Notes under the pieces: generated by a model
Databases searched by the model: none
Told to the model about the DNA's origin: nothing
The model's input: the letters and a program-made list of their open reading frames with translations, nothing else
NCBI RefSeq assembly: GCF_900115465.1
Contig: NZ_FOWN01000018.1
Coordinates: forward strand, 1-56,509
Reading direction: 5' to 3'
Length of the DNA: 56,509 nt
Source: Halolactibacillus alkaliphilus
GTDB taxonomy: Bacteria; Bacillota; Bacilli; Bacillales; Amphibacillaceae
Program-made: the position numbers and the translations under genes
Shown: positions 1 through 8,241 of the stretch, one piece after another
How positions within the stretch are numbered: position 1 is the stretch's first letter
Layout of the letters: each line of letters opens with the position of its first letter

Positions 1-158
1 TCAACTAATGTGATATTATATTTTTCACTCAATGACACAAATTTATCTTTGGCATAATCCGAAATCGTATCATCTATTACTTTTCTTCGATACTTCACAA
101 CTAACACAAGATGGTAATGCATCAAAAATACTGAATGATTGTTACTGTCTAATTTCAT
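1..158 (-). CDS. tnpA: IS200/IS605-family transposase TnpA (5' part, cut by window edge)
   Basis: The reverse strand from 158 reads MKLDSNNHSVFLMHYHLVLV followed by VKYRRKV, the typical start of a Y1 (HUH) single-strand transposase of the IS200/IS605 family. About 52 codons are visible; the HUH motif and catalytic tyrosine would lie outside the window. It would cut and rejoin single-stranded element ends at hairpins. The upstream side (159-310) carries hairpins expected of the element's left end. Whether the gene is intact cannot be seen. Confidence 0.8.
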   Translation of the reverse strand, partial: MKLDSNNHSVFLMHYHLVLVVKYRRKVIDDTISDYAKDKFVSLSEKYNITLV

Positions 159-310
159 TGTTATCTCAATCCTTATACTTAATAAGACTGATTACACCAT
201 AATAAGAAAAAAGACAAAATAAAAAACCTTTGGGCTGTCGCCCAACCGACATTCATCTCCCCCTTATCGTTGGGCTACGCCCTTCACACGCTTGAAGAGG
301 GAGACTTCTT
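159..310 (-). mobile_element. Probable left end of the IS200/IS605 element, with hairpins
   Basis: This stretch lies directly upstream of the minus-strand tnpA. It holds two small GC hairpins, 230-245 (ttgggc/gcccaa) and 272-282 (gggc/gccc), and a third motif at 290-310. The last one, gcttgaag followed by a G-rich run and cttctt, recurs in the same orientation at 56227-56246 beside the tnpB gene. Subterminal hairpins of this kind are what TnpA recognises. The exact boundary is not defined; the rest of the gap to 530 shows no gene. Confidence 0.5.
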
Positions 311-530
311 TCGGAAGTGCGTTAAATAACCGTACTATCTATATTTTACTATATTTTTCATTTTATCTATACAACTTTTTTTCATATTTCATTCAACATT
401 GCATCAGATACATGCCATTATCCGTTACAGCAATTCACCCAAGGTTTATTTTAGAACAAGACGGGAAAAGTTAATAAGACAAAATTTAGTAAGCATTGTT
501 GTAAAAACTCACATGAGAGGGAAGAATAAA

Positions 531-1424
531 ATGAAAAAGCTATCGATTGTTCTATGTTTTCATGAAGATGCTGGTCAAGTAAATAAAGAGACAATAAGAG
601 AACTAACTCATCTAATACAAAAAAAGGCGCATATGCTCACGTTATTAAACTTAAAAGATAAAACAAAAGAAACTATTATGAATGAACTTAGTCGCGTCGA
701 TTTAGTGATTGCTTACGGTGGTGATGGGACGGTCCATCACGTTTTACAATATGTGTTACAATGTGACAAACAACCGATGTATGCGATTATTCCAGGTGGG
801 ACGGCCAATGATTTTGCCCGTGCATTACATATGCCACTCCAACCGGTTAAAGCCATCGAATCGATACTTAAGCTTAAGACAACAGTCGTTGATGTCGGGC
901 AATATGATGACCGTTATTTTTTAAACTTTTTTGGTGTGGGACTTGTGACAGATACAAAACAAGCTGTTAGTGTAGCTGATACGAAAGCAACGCTTGGTAG
1001 ATTCAGTTATTACTTAAGTAGTTTACAGTCACTTCAATCGCCAGAGACGTTTCAATTAACACTGACGTCAGACACAAAAAATTATCAAGGCAACGCAATA
1101 ATGGTCATGGTCGGAAATGGTCAGTACACCGGCGGTGTGCGCGCCTTTTTTAATCAAGCAAATGTGAATGATGGCAAATTTGACGTCCTCATTATTAAAG
1201 AAATCTCTGCACAATCATTACTTGAGATGATCAAAACTAATATCACGCCTAACACCGAAAGCTTAGAAGGGATTGACTATTTTCATGCGACTGAGTTAAC
1301 TATTGAGACGACACCAAACAAACCGATTGACTGTGATGGAGAAGACGGTGGCGAAACACCCGCAAAGCTCTTTATTCAAAAACACGCGTTAACTATGATT
1401 ACAGGCGAAAAGTCAGAAGGATAA
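531..1424 (+). CDS. Diacylglycerol kinase family lipid kinase (YegS/DgkB type)
   Basis: 297 aa. It has the DAGK catalytic signature: GGDGT at residues 63-67 for nucleotide binding, and PGGTANDFARAL near residue 90. A typical C-terminal beta-sandwich half follows (DCDGEDGG near residue 270). The family phosphorylates diacylglycerol or related lipids at the membrane using ATP; the substrate here is not certain. The open frame runs further upstream, but the ATG at 531 is preceded by gagaggga at a good distance and by the expected MKKLSIVL start, so I chose it. It is a single gene ending at a strong terminator shared with the convergent chemoreceptor gene. Confidence 0.85.
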   Translation: MKKLSIVLCFHEDAGQVNKETIRELTHLIQKKAHMLTLLNLKDKTKETIMNELSRVDLVIAYGGDGTVHHVLQYVLQCDKQPMYAIIPGGTANDFARALHMPLQPVKAIESILKLKTTVVDVGQYDDRYFLNFFGVGLVTDTKQAVSVADTKATLGRFSYYLSSLQSLQSPETFQLTLTSDTKNYQGNAIMVMVGNGQYTGGVRAFFNQANVNDGKFDVLIIKEISAQSLLEMIKTNITPNTESLEGIDYFHATELTIETTPNKPIDCDGEDGGETPAKLFIQKHALTMITGEKSEG

Positions 1425-1452
1425 CTTTTAACTCCGCGCATAATAACGAAAA

Positions 1453-1485
1453 GAGCTACGCATCACGCGTAGCTCCCTTTTTGTT
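1453..1485. terminator. Bidirectional rho-independent terminator
   Basis: Perfect 9-bp stem gagctacgc/gcgtagctc (1453-1461 and 1467-1475) with a T-rich tract on the plus side and an A-run before it. It lies between the convergent lipid kinase and chemoreceptor genes. Confidence 0.9.
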
Positions 1486-1547
1486 TCTTTAGCTTTTTTT
1501 AGCATATAAAGCTAACAGATGTATGTGATCAAATGTATTCAATAAAC

Positions 1548-3239
1548 TTACAGTTCAAAGTGTTTAATGATCTCTTTTAAGTTGTCAACCAACCCTGTCA
1601 ATTCTTTTGCGCCATCTGAAATGTTTTGCATCGAACCGTTCATCTCTTCAACTGAGGCACTCGTTTCTTCAACACCCGCAGCTGATTCCTCAGAGATCGA
1701 GGCCACTTCTTCAACAGCAGATAAAAGGCGGGCTGTTTCAGTTGACACGTGGTTAAGTGATGAGACAATTTGGTTAATGCTCTTAGCTGTACTATCGACC
1801 GCTTGGTTGATTTGATTAAAGGTAGCATTGGTTTGATTAATCTGATCTGTCCCTGTTTTAACTACCTTATACCCCTCATTTAAATCCACATTTACTTGAC
1901 TTGAAGCTGATTGAATGGTATCAACTGTTCCAGTAATCTCTTTAACCGATGACGCGACTTGTTCAGCGAGTTTTCTTACTTCATTGGCAACCACACTAAA
2001 GCCTTTACCATGTTCACCGGCACGCGCAGCTTCAATCGATGCATTGAGCGCTAGGAGATTCGTTTGTTCGGCAATGTCTTCGATGACACCGACCATTTTG
2101 GTAATGCTTGTCGCATGTGTATTAAGCTCTTCCACACGCGTAACTGAACCCTTGATGACACGATCAATGTCACGCATCGCATCGACAGATGCTTTCATCA
2201 GCGCTTGTCCTTCATTTGTTAAAGATAAGACATGACTTGTTTCGTCATTCGCTTTTTGTCCTTGATTTAATGCTTCAGTCATCTCGCTGTTTAAAACATG
2301 CATGCCTTCAGACAATTCTGAGGCATGGGTCGCTTGCGACTCAGACCCATCAGCGAGCTCACCCATTGTTAGCGCAATCTGATCAGCGCCGTTACTCACT
2401 TCGACTGCTGACTGTGATAATTCATCACTGTGGCGATCGACCGTTGTTGAAACTTCATTTAGCTGATGAATTAAGACCGTCATTTGGAGTGTCAATTCAT
2501 TGGTTGCTTCCATTAACTGAGCTGATTCATCACGTAGGCGTACTTCAAACGGCTCATGATTGAGCTTTCCTTGACTTAACGCATGCATACGCTTTGTTAC
2601 TTTTTGAAGTGGCTTGGTAATTGAGTTCGCCACTAGATAAGCAATCACAACAGCTACTGAAATAATCAGTATAATAGCTATACCCGAAGAGATAATCATC
2701 ATGTCACCCATTGACAAGACATCTTCTCCTATTTGTTCAATGGCCTCTTCCCGTTCTCTTGCGAGTGCTTTAAAGCCATCTACGAGTTGACTTGCGATAG
2801 GGTTGACTTGGTTTTGTAAAAATAACTGTGCTTGGGGCACATTACCCGCATCTACCATCTCAAACACTTGATCTGTCCGCATCCCCCACTCAACTTTTAA
2901 ATCGATGAGTTTCTTTAGCTCTTCTGAATCACTCAGTGCTAACGCGCGTTCTTCTAAAGCAATCGCCTCTTCAAGTCCTTGTTCGAATGCTTCACGATAC
3001 GTATCGTTTTCGTAAAGTAAGTAAGACTCTAATAAACTCGTCCGCTCTAACATATTAAGTGCCAGTTGTTCATCAACGACTAAAATAGGCAATTCTTTTT
3101 CAATCATGTTTTCTACTTGCCGATCACTAAAAACCATCATCATAATCATAAAGCTACTTAAGATGACACTAAGACCTACTACTGTTAGAAAACCAATTAA
3201 AATCTTCGCTTTTAAACTTTTTAATCCGCGTTGTTTCAA
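1548..3239 (-). CDS. Methyl-accepting chemotaxis protein
   Basis: 563 aa transmembrane chemoreceptor. TM1 is about residues 12-34, then an extracytoplasmic helical sensor of about 150 residues that looks like a four-helix-bundle (4HB_MCP) domain. TM2 is about residues 180-205, followed by a HAMP linker. The long cytoplasmic coiled coil holds the conserved hairpin tip ([20 protein letters not shown]) that contacts CheW/CheA. The ligand is unknown. RBS aaggagtg precedes the ATG, and a SigD-like promoter lies about 100 bp upstream, placing the gene in the motility regulon. It ends at the bidirectional terminator at 1453-1485. Confidence 0.93.
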   Translation of the reverse strand: MKQRGLKSLKAKILIGFLTVVGLSVILSSFMIMMMVFSDRQVENMIEKELPILVVDEQLALNMLERTSLLESYLLYENDTYREAFEQGLEEAIALEERALALSDSEELKKLIDLKVEWGMRTDQVFEMVDAGNVPQAQLFLQNQVNPIASQLVDGFKALAREREEAIEQIGEDVLSMGDMMIISSGIAIILIISVAVVIAYLVANSITKPLQKVTKRMHALSQGKLNHEPFEVRLRDESAQLMEATNELTLQMTVLIHQLNEVSTTVDRHSDELSQSAVEVSNGADQIALTMGELADGSESQATHASELSEGMHVLNSEMTEALNQGQKANDETSHVLSLTNEGQALMKASVDAMRDIDRVIKGSVTRVEELNTHATSITKMVGVIEDIAEQTNLLALNASIEAARAGEHGKGFSVVANEVRKLAEQVASSVKEITGTVDTIQSASSQVNVDLNEGYKVVKTGTDQINQTNATFNQINQAVDSTAKSINQIVSSLNHVSTETARLLSAVEEVASISEESAAGVEETSASVEEMNGSMQNISDGAKELTGLVDNLKEIIKHFEL

Positions 3240-3341
3240 CGTTCACCACTCCTTCAGCTTGATGTATACCCCTTACATCGTCATAATTTAATCAAAAATC
3301 CCCCCCGAGTTTTTCAAAATCTACGAGGCGCTTTGTTAATT

Positions 3342-3368
3342 ATATCGACCGCTTTCACATTTTTTCAA
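3342..3368 (-). promoter_or_regulatory. SigD-type (flagellar sigma factor) promoter of the chemoreceptor gene
   Basis: On the minus strand, -10 GTCGATAT (3342-3349) is preceded by a 15-nt spacer and TTGA (3365-3368). The Bacillus SigD consensus is TAAA-N15-GCCGATAT, so the -10 fits well and the -35 partly. The 13 bases starting at the -10 recur before the first flagellin gene. Confidence 0.6.
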
Positions 3369-3465
3369 CCAGTTGTCCAACAACTTATTAAAAACTTCGG
3401 TTACTTTTACGCACACACTTTAAACAATCCGTGCCATCGGGACTTATATTTTAAAAACACACCCT

Positions 3466-3507
3466 TAAAAAAACAAAAATAGAGCACACAACAAGACGTC
3501 ATGTGCT
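3466..3507 (-). terminator. Probable terminator after the yjfB-like gene
   Basis: Short stem agcaca/tgtgct (3483-3488, 3502-3507) followed on the minus strand by a T-rich tract. It is weak but correctly placed just downstream of the YjfB-like stop. Confidence 0.5.
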
Positions 3508-3512
3508 ACACA

Positions 3513-3695
3513 TTATGCTTTTATATCAATCATTTGTCCTAAATCAGGATGAGGGACAACAGCTGTTTCAAGCATGTCTGTCATGGACTCAGAACTCATT
3601 TCAGCCATTTCCATTGTCTTTGACATTAATTGAATGGCCATGTCGCTTTTTACTTGTTGTTGTGACATCAGAATAGACATTTTAGCGATATCGAT
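3513..3695 (-). CDS. yjfB: YjfB-family putative motility protein, apparent ATC start
   Basis: 60 aa if started at 3695. The product ends HPDLGQMIDIKA, the conserved C-terminus of the small YjfB family seen in motile Bacillus. Family members usually begin MDIA. Here that position reads ATC-GAT-ATC-GCT, so the codon matching the family's start is ATC, with a strong RBS (aaaggagcg) nine bases before it. The first in-frame ATG (3680) is 24 bases from the RBS, too far for normal use. Either ATC is a rare start codon, or the start has mutated. The gene lies 91 bp downstream of the first flagellin and probably shares its transcript. Confidence 0.65.
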   Translation of the reverse strand: MDIAKMSILMSQQQVKSDMAIQLMSKTMEMAEMSSESMTDMLETAVVPHPDLGQMIDIKA

Positions 3696-3786
3696 AAAGC
3701 AGCGCTCCTTTCTTAAACAAACCTAATTAAATTTACGTGGCTTAAGCATTTGAAATATTTTCTAATATGAGTATATCATAGAATTT

Positions 3787-4602
3787 CTACTGCGTTAAGA
3801 GTTGTAAGATACTTTGAGGCTGTTGCATGCTTTGTGCTAACATCATTTGTGCCGCTTGATTTAAGATATTATGTTTTACAAACAGCATCATCTCTTTTGC
3901 CATATCAGCGTCACGAATCCGCGACTCCGCACTGGTTAAATTAAATGCCTGATTATCGAGGTTGCTGATTGTATGACCTAATCGATTTTCCATTGCGCCT
4001 AGCCGTGAGCGTTCACGCGAAACAGATTCAATGGCTTTGTCTAGCACCGTCAATGTATCATTTGCGTCATCATGACTTTTCACACTTAAATCATTTACAC
4101 CTAGCCCTTCACTTGTCATGTCATTGATGGACAAACTTATCGTTTGACCACTATTGGCACCAACTTGTAGCTTTTTATCTTTAAATGTACCGTCAAGTAA
4201 TGACTGTGTATTAAATCCAGTCCGCTTACCAATGTCATTCAATCCTTTACTGAGTTCGTCGAACTCAGTTTGGATTTTCTCACGATCTGACGTTGTCAAC
4301 GTATCGTTAGCTGCTTGAACAGTGAGTTCCCGCATGCGCTGCAAAATAGCATGTGTTTCATTTAAGCCACCTTCAGCCGTTTGGATCAGAGAAATACCAT
4401 CTTGTGCATTACGTGAAGCTTGATTAAGCCCACGGATTTGCGCACGCATACGTTCAGAAATAGCTAAGCCAGCCGCATCATCTTTCGCGCTGTTAATTCG
4501 CTTACCTGAAGATAAGCGCATCATCGCATTCATCATCTGGTTCTGATGTAAACCCATTTGTCGATATGAAAATAATGCCATCGTATTTGTGCCTATGCGC
4601 AT
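3787..4602 (-). CDS. Flagellin (first, short flagellin)
   Basis: 271 aa. It has a complete flagellin N-terminal D0/D1 helix region (LSSGKRINSAKDDAAGLAIS) and C-terminal region (ESRIRDADMAKEMM, ending QQPQSILQLLTQ), joined by a very short central part. It would therefore form a thin filament lacking outer domains. I chose the ATG at 4602 (MRIGTNTMAL) because flagellins start this way and gcagaggaacc precedes it; an in-frame ATG lies ten codons upstream. It is clearly a paralogue of the flagellin at 17620 but differs in the middle and shows no CsrA-type leader. A SigD-like promoter lies just upstream. Confidence 0.93.
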   Translation of the reverse strand: MRIGTNTMALFSYRQMGLHQNQMMNAMMRLSSGKRINSAKDDAAGLAISERMRAQIRGLNQASRNAQDGISLIQTAEGGLNETHAILQRMRELTVQAANDTLTTSDREKIQTEFDELSKGLNDIGKRTGFNTQSLLDGTFKDKKLQVGANSGQTISLSINDMTSEGLGVNDLSVKSHDDANDTLTVLDKAIESVSRERSRLGAMENRLGHTISNLDNQAFNLTSAESRIRDADMAKEMMLFVKHNILNQAAQMMLAQSMQQPQSILQLLTQ

Positions 4603-4644
4603 GGTTCCTCTGCCCCTTCCATAGAATATCATCCCGTAATAATT

Positions 4645-4672
4645 ATATCGACTTATTCTTATAGAAAATAAA
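4645..4672 (-). promoter_or_regulatory. SigD-type promoter of the first flagellin gene
   Basis: Minus-strand -10 GTCGATAT (4645-4652), identical to the one before the chemoreceptor gene including the next five bases. The -35 is poor: TTTA (4669-4672) at a 16-nt spacing. The strong -10 and the flagellar gene downstream support the call. Confidence 0.55.
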
Positions 4673-4722
4673 GAAGAATGTTTGAAATCATACCATGCTA
4701 ATTAAGAAAATGCCATATTCTT

Positions 4723-5439
4723 TTACAAATCTGTATTTAACTTAATATTTTGTGTGCGAATTTTTAATAATAGTTCGGCAAAATCAAAGTCCATTTGATC
4801 ATCTATATCTATTGAGTTCTCTTTGTTTATGACCAATGCAAAACTTTTATTATTATAAATATCATTCGATTTCAAAAGATGATCGATTCTCACTATATAT
4901 ATAGCGCCGTTGATACGATAGTAAGTAGAAATATTTTGCCTTGGTATTCCTACAATATCTGGTCTTATGAAATTTTCCATGGAAAGATCCTCTGGTAAAG
5001 TGTTCGCCCATAGCGGAGAATGATCCATTTCACATACACCCACAACAAAATTCGCGCTCTTTTCCTTCATCACTTTATATCCTTCAAAAATATTATTCGA
5101 AGTTCTAAGCGGTGACGTTGGTTGTAACAAAGCAACTGTATCAAACTCACTTCCTAAATTCTTATATCCTTCAATGACTTCTTTGACTACATCCCACGAA
5201 GAAGCAGTGTCAGTTGATAGTTCATTACTTCTCAAGAAAGGTACACTAGCTCCACATGTTCTCGCAATATTTGCATAATCCCTAGAATCGGTTGAAACCA
5301 TTATTTCATCGAACATACTTGACTTTACTGCGGCTTCAATGGTATAAGCCAACAAAGGTTTGCCATTTAATAATTTAATATTCTTATCTTTAAGCCCTTT
5401 AGATCCTGATCGCGCTGGTATGATTGCAAGATTTCTCAT
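4723..5439 (-). CDS. legF: CMP-nonulosonate cytidylyltransferase (CMP-legionaminate synthetase, LegF/NeuA family)
   Basis: 238 aa. The N-terminus NLAIIPARSGSKGLKDKN is the CTP-binding signature of acylneuraminate cytidylyltransferases, and LLQPTSPLR near residue 90 is also conserved. The enzyme activates a sialic-acid-like sugar with CTP to give the CMP donor for glycosyltransfer. The start ATG overlaps the stop of the upstream epimerase gene as ATGA, indicating translational coupling. It is last in the eight-gene operon, as the final pathway step would suggest. Legionaminate rather than pseudaminate or sialate is inferred from the neighbours. Confidence 0.85.
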   Translation of the reverse strand: MRNLAIIPARSGSKGLKDKNIKLLNGKPLLAYTIEAAVKSSMFDEIMVSTDSRDYANIARTCGASVPFLRSNELSTDTASSWDVVKEVIEGYKNLGSEFDTVALLQPTSPLRTSNNIFEGYKVMKEKSANFVVGVCEMDHSPLWANTLPEDLSMENFIRPDIVGIPRQNISTYYRINGAIYIVRIDHLLKSNDIYNNKSFALVINKENSIDIDDQMDFDFAELLLKIRTQNIKLNTDL

Positions 5440-6608
5440 TGCTCTACCACACAATCATAAAACTTTTTTTTAAGGTCTATTTTATTATTAATCACACAAT
5501 CTTTTATTACTTCAACTACTTTATTGGACGTATCCCCATTTCCATAGGGATTAACCGTTTTCTTGGTTTCGTGTGCAAACTTATCACTTAATGCCAAACC
5601 CAAGGCTTGATGTATGCTTAACTGGGTAGGTTCACAGTTAATGACACTACTTGCCTGCATTCTTCCCTTTTGTCGGTCTCCTATGTTTACTGTAGGAATA
5701 CTAAAGCTTGGGGCTTCTACTAATCCACTTGAGGAATTCCCTATAACCATCCTACAATACTTGAGTGCGCTTAGATAGCGTTTCATGCCAAGTGATGCAT
5801 ATGCGAAAATGTTATCATTATCTTTAGCATATCTATCAATAAATTGGTTTATAATCCGGCCTTCAGCATCTGCATTTGCTTTAGTGAAGATAAAATCTAA
5901 ATTATTATATTTTTTACAGACTTCGAGAAGCGATTCAATTTGCTTCTCAGAGCTGTTCTCTTCAAGTGTTACTGGATGGAATGTAACCACCGCATATGGC
6001 TTTGATAAACTGATATTAAGTTCATTTTCTAATTCTTCTTTTTGTAGCAATTTTTCATTTAAGATATTTTCAATACCAATGGCTCCGACGTTGTATACAC
6101 GCTCTGGATTCTCACCTAATTGAATAACCCTATTTCGGTATTCATTTGTACTTGTAAAATGAAGGTAACTCAGTTTTGTTATCGCATGACGAATAGACTC
6201 ATCAATGGCACCTTCTGTGGTTTCTCCACCATAGAGATGAGCTATAGGAATTCTCTGATTCATAGCTGTAGTTGCTACAGCTAGCGTTTCATATCGGTCA
6301 CCAAGAACTATCAACAAATCGGGATTTAACTTCTCAAAATAATCAGCAAAGCTAATCATCGCAAGACCCATTGATTTAGAAATAGAAGATGGTGTATCTG
6401 AGCTTAAAAGAATATCAATTTTCTTATCAATAGCAAAACCATCCCTTTCAATTTCTTGATACGTCAAACCGAATTCAGGTGATAAATGTGCGCCAGTAGC
6501 TACAACTCTGACATCGAATTCCTTAACTTTATTTAGTTTTAAGATAATCGGTTTTAACAATCCATATTCAGCCCTTGTAGCTGTCAATATACTGATTAAT
6601 TTTTTCAT
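5436..6608 (-). CDS. legG: UDP/GDP-sugar 2-epimerase, hydrolysing (LegG/NeuC family)
   Basis: 390 aa, the usual length for hydrolysing UDP-GlcNAc 2-epimerases (GT-B fold). The N-terminus KLISILTATRAEYGLLKPII and the motifs GDRYETLA, HLYGGETTEGAIDE and GNSSSGLVEAPSF are typical of NeuC/LegG. In the legionaminate pathway it removes the nucleotide and inverts C2 of the diacetamido-trideoxy sugar, yielding a 6-deoxy-mannosamine-type product for the synthase. Start and stop overlap neighbouring genes by 4 bp, as in a tightly coupled operon. Confidence 0.85.
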   Translation of the reverse strand: MKKLISILTATRAEYGLLKPIILKLNKVKEFDVRVVATGAHLSPEFGLTYQEIERDGFAIDKKIDILLSSDTPSSISKSMGLAMISFADYFEKLNPDLLIVLGDRYETLAVATTAMNQRIPIAHLYGGETTEGAIDESIRHAITKLSYLHFTSTNEYRNRVIQLGENPERVYNVGAIGIENILNEKLLQKEELENELNISLSKPYAVVTFHPVTLEENSSEKQIESLLEVCKKYNNLDFIFTKANADAEGRIINQFIDRYAKDNDNIFAYASLGMKRYLSALKYCRMVIGNSSSGLVEAPSFSIPTVNIGDRQKGRMQASSVINCEPTQLSIHQALGLALSDKFAHETKKTVNPYGNGDTSNKVVEVIKDCVINNKIDLKKKFYDCVVEQ

Positions 6609-7600
6609 AGCTCTATCAACTCGTCTTCTTCAAAATCTCTTAAAGCACACTTCCCTATGACATCAAACCATCTCATAGGACTTATACCAGTACCTGGCCT
6701 TTTCACTGTAAGGTTATTTTCTGTAAAAATTTCACTCGCTTTAATGTCTTTACTTGCAATAATACTCTTACGAGCAACTGCCATGTTCTTCTTCTCTGAT
6801 TCCGCTGGCTGTTTGATTCTATTACCTAATGCAGATTCAATATTCCTAATTGAATCAACCATAGCCTTAAGCTCGTCCGGTTCTAAACTTGCTTTATGAT
6901 CAGGTCCCTCCATATTTCTATCCAAGGTAAAATGTTTCTCTATAACCCTAGCACCTAATGCAACAGCCGCAATAGGTACTTCAATTCCTTCAGTATGGTC
7001 TGAGTAACCCACCTGTAAATCAAATTCATTTTTAATAGTAAGCATCGCATTCAAGTTCACATCATTAAAAGGAGTAGGATATTCAGTTGTGCAATGAAGC
7101 ACTGTAATTTTATTGGTTCCGTTGTCCTTTAGTGCATTGATTGCATTTCTTATGTCTTCCATTGTGCTCATACCGGTGGAAAGTATCACTGGTTTATTTA
7201 GTTTAGCAATCTTGATTAGATAAGGTAAGTTGGTAATATCTCCTGATGGAATTTTCCACGTGCCCATTTCTAAACTATCCAAAAAATCTATGCTATCAAA
7301 GTCAAAAGCAGTGGACATAAATTCAATATCTTTGCTTTTACAGTATTCATTCAGTTCTATAAACTCATCAAAGGAGAGTTCCAGCTTCTTAAGCATATCC
7401 TGTTGGGATTCTTTAGGCTCAGTTTGCTGCTTTTGATACTCAGCTTTTACTGCATTTTTTGAAACTATATTCTTCGAAACAAAAGTTTGAAACTTTACGC
7501 AATCAGCCCCTGCATCTTTAGCAACATTGACTAATTTCTTTGCCAGATCCAAACTTCCATTATGATTTACACCAGCTTCAGCAATAACGAATACACTCAT
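6605..7600 (-). CDS. legI: N-acetylneuraminate/legionaminate synthase (LegI/NeuB family)
   Basis: 331 aa. An NeuB TIM-barrel begins FVIAEAGVNHNG and carries conserved stretches such as GYSDHTEG, VIEKHFTLDR and GPDHKASLEP. A C-terminal SAF (antifreeze-like) domain follows, with KRPGTGISP. The family condenses phosphoenolpyruvate with a 6-carbon sugar to give the nine-carbon nonulosonic acid. I start at 7600 (MSVFVIAEAG), since ggggtgaag precedes it well; the frame opens 21 bases earlier inside legH. The start lies 1 codon inside the end of legH. Confidence 0.9.
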   Translation of the reverse strand: MSVFVIAEAGVNHNGSLDLAKKLVNVAKDAGADCVKFQTFVSKNIVSKNAVKAEYQKQQTEPKESQQDMLKKLELSFDEFIELNEYCKSKDIEFMSTAFDFDSIDFLDSLEMGTWKIPSGDITNLPYLIKIAKLNKPVILSTGMSTMEDIRNAINALKDNGTNKITVLHCTTEYPTPFNDVNLNAMLTIKNEFDLQVGYSDHTEGIEVPIAAVALGARVIEKHFTLDRNMEGPDHKASLEPDELKAMVDSIRNIESALGNRIKQPAESEKKNMAVARKSIIASKDIKASEIFTENNLTVKRPGTGISPMRWFDVIGKCALRDFEEDELIEL

Positions 7601-8241
7601 TGTTTCTTCACCCCCCTGCATGGATTTCCGTAAGCTATCGTATTTGAATCAATATTTTGCAAGACGACACTTCCCATACCGATAATTGAATTTGACCCTA
7701 TGTGAATTTGTTGTTTAACCGTAGCGTTTGATCCGATGTGAGAATGCTCTCCAACTACGACTTCTCCACCTAAAACAGCTCCTGGAGCAATGTGAGAAAA
7801 AGCACCTATCTGACAGTCGTGTTCCACAACAGATCCTGAATTTATGATGGCTCCTTTTTGAATTAGGGATCCAGCATTAATAGTACTCTGTTTCCCTATA
7901 AACACACCTTGTTTAATTTCTGCATGTGTACTCACTTTAGCTGAATTATCAATGATAACAGGGATCTCGTAACCAATTTCACTAAGAAGATTAAAGAGTT
8001 TTATACGGAGCATTGGGTTTCCGATACTTCCAAGTGTGACAAAAGCATACAGGTAACCATCTTTAAATAAAGCTGGTAAATCATCATCACATCCCACTAC
8101 AGGAACACCCATCACTGAATTACCAACAGTTTCTTCTTTGTCGACAATTCCGATTTCTACATATTTATTTATTTCAAGAAGACTATCCAATACCGATTTG
8201 CAATGGCCACCGCCACCAATTAAAAGTATTTTTTTATCCAT
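7597..8241 (-). CDS. legH: NeuD/PglD-like sugar N-acetyltransferase (LegH candidate)
   Basis: 214 aa. An N-terminal Rossmann-like part (KILLIGGGGHCKSVLDSL) is followed by left-handed beta-helix hexapeptide repeats from about residue 95. The probable catalytic histidine lies in VEHDCQIGAFSHIAPG. This architecture belongs to the PglD/NeuD acyltransferases, which use acetyl-CoA on 4-amino sugars; in the legionaminate pathway LegH makes the diacetamido sugar. It overlaps the guanylyltransferase gene upstream and legI downstream. NeuD-type O-acetylation is the alternative role. Confidence 0.8.
   Translation of the reverse strand: MDKKILLIGGGGHCKSVLDSLLEINKYVEIGIVDKEETVGNSVMGVPVVGCDDDLPALFKDGYLYAFVTLGSIGNPMLRIKLFNLLSEIGYEIPVIIDNSAKVSTHAEIKQGVFIGKQSTINAGSLIQKGAIINSGSVVEHDCQIGAFSHIAPGAVLGGEVVVGEHSHIGSNATVKQQIHIGSNSIIGMGSVVLQNIDSNTIAYGNPCRGVKKQ

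Noticed and set aside
292-474. Short open frame near the left IS end
   Set aside because: No RBS, low-complexity hydrophobic sequence, and it overlaps the IS left end and the upstream of the lipid kinase gene.
2189-2563. Plus-strand 124-codon frame
   Set aside because: It lies antisense inside the chemoreceptor gene, whose motifs are unmistakable.
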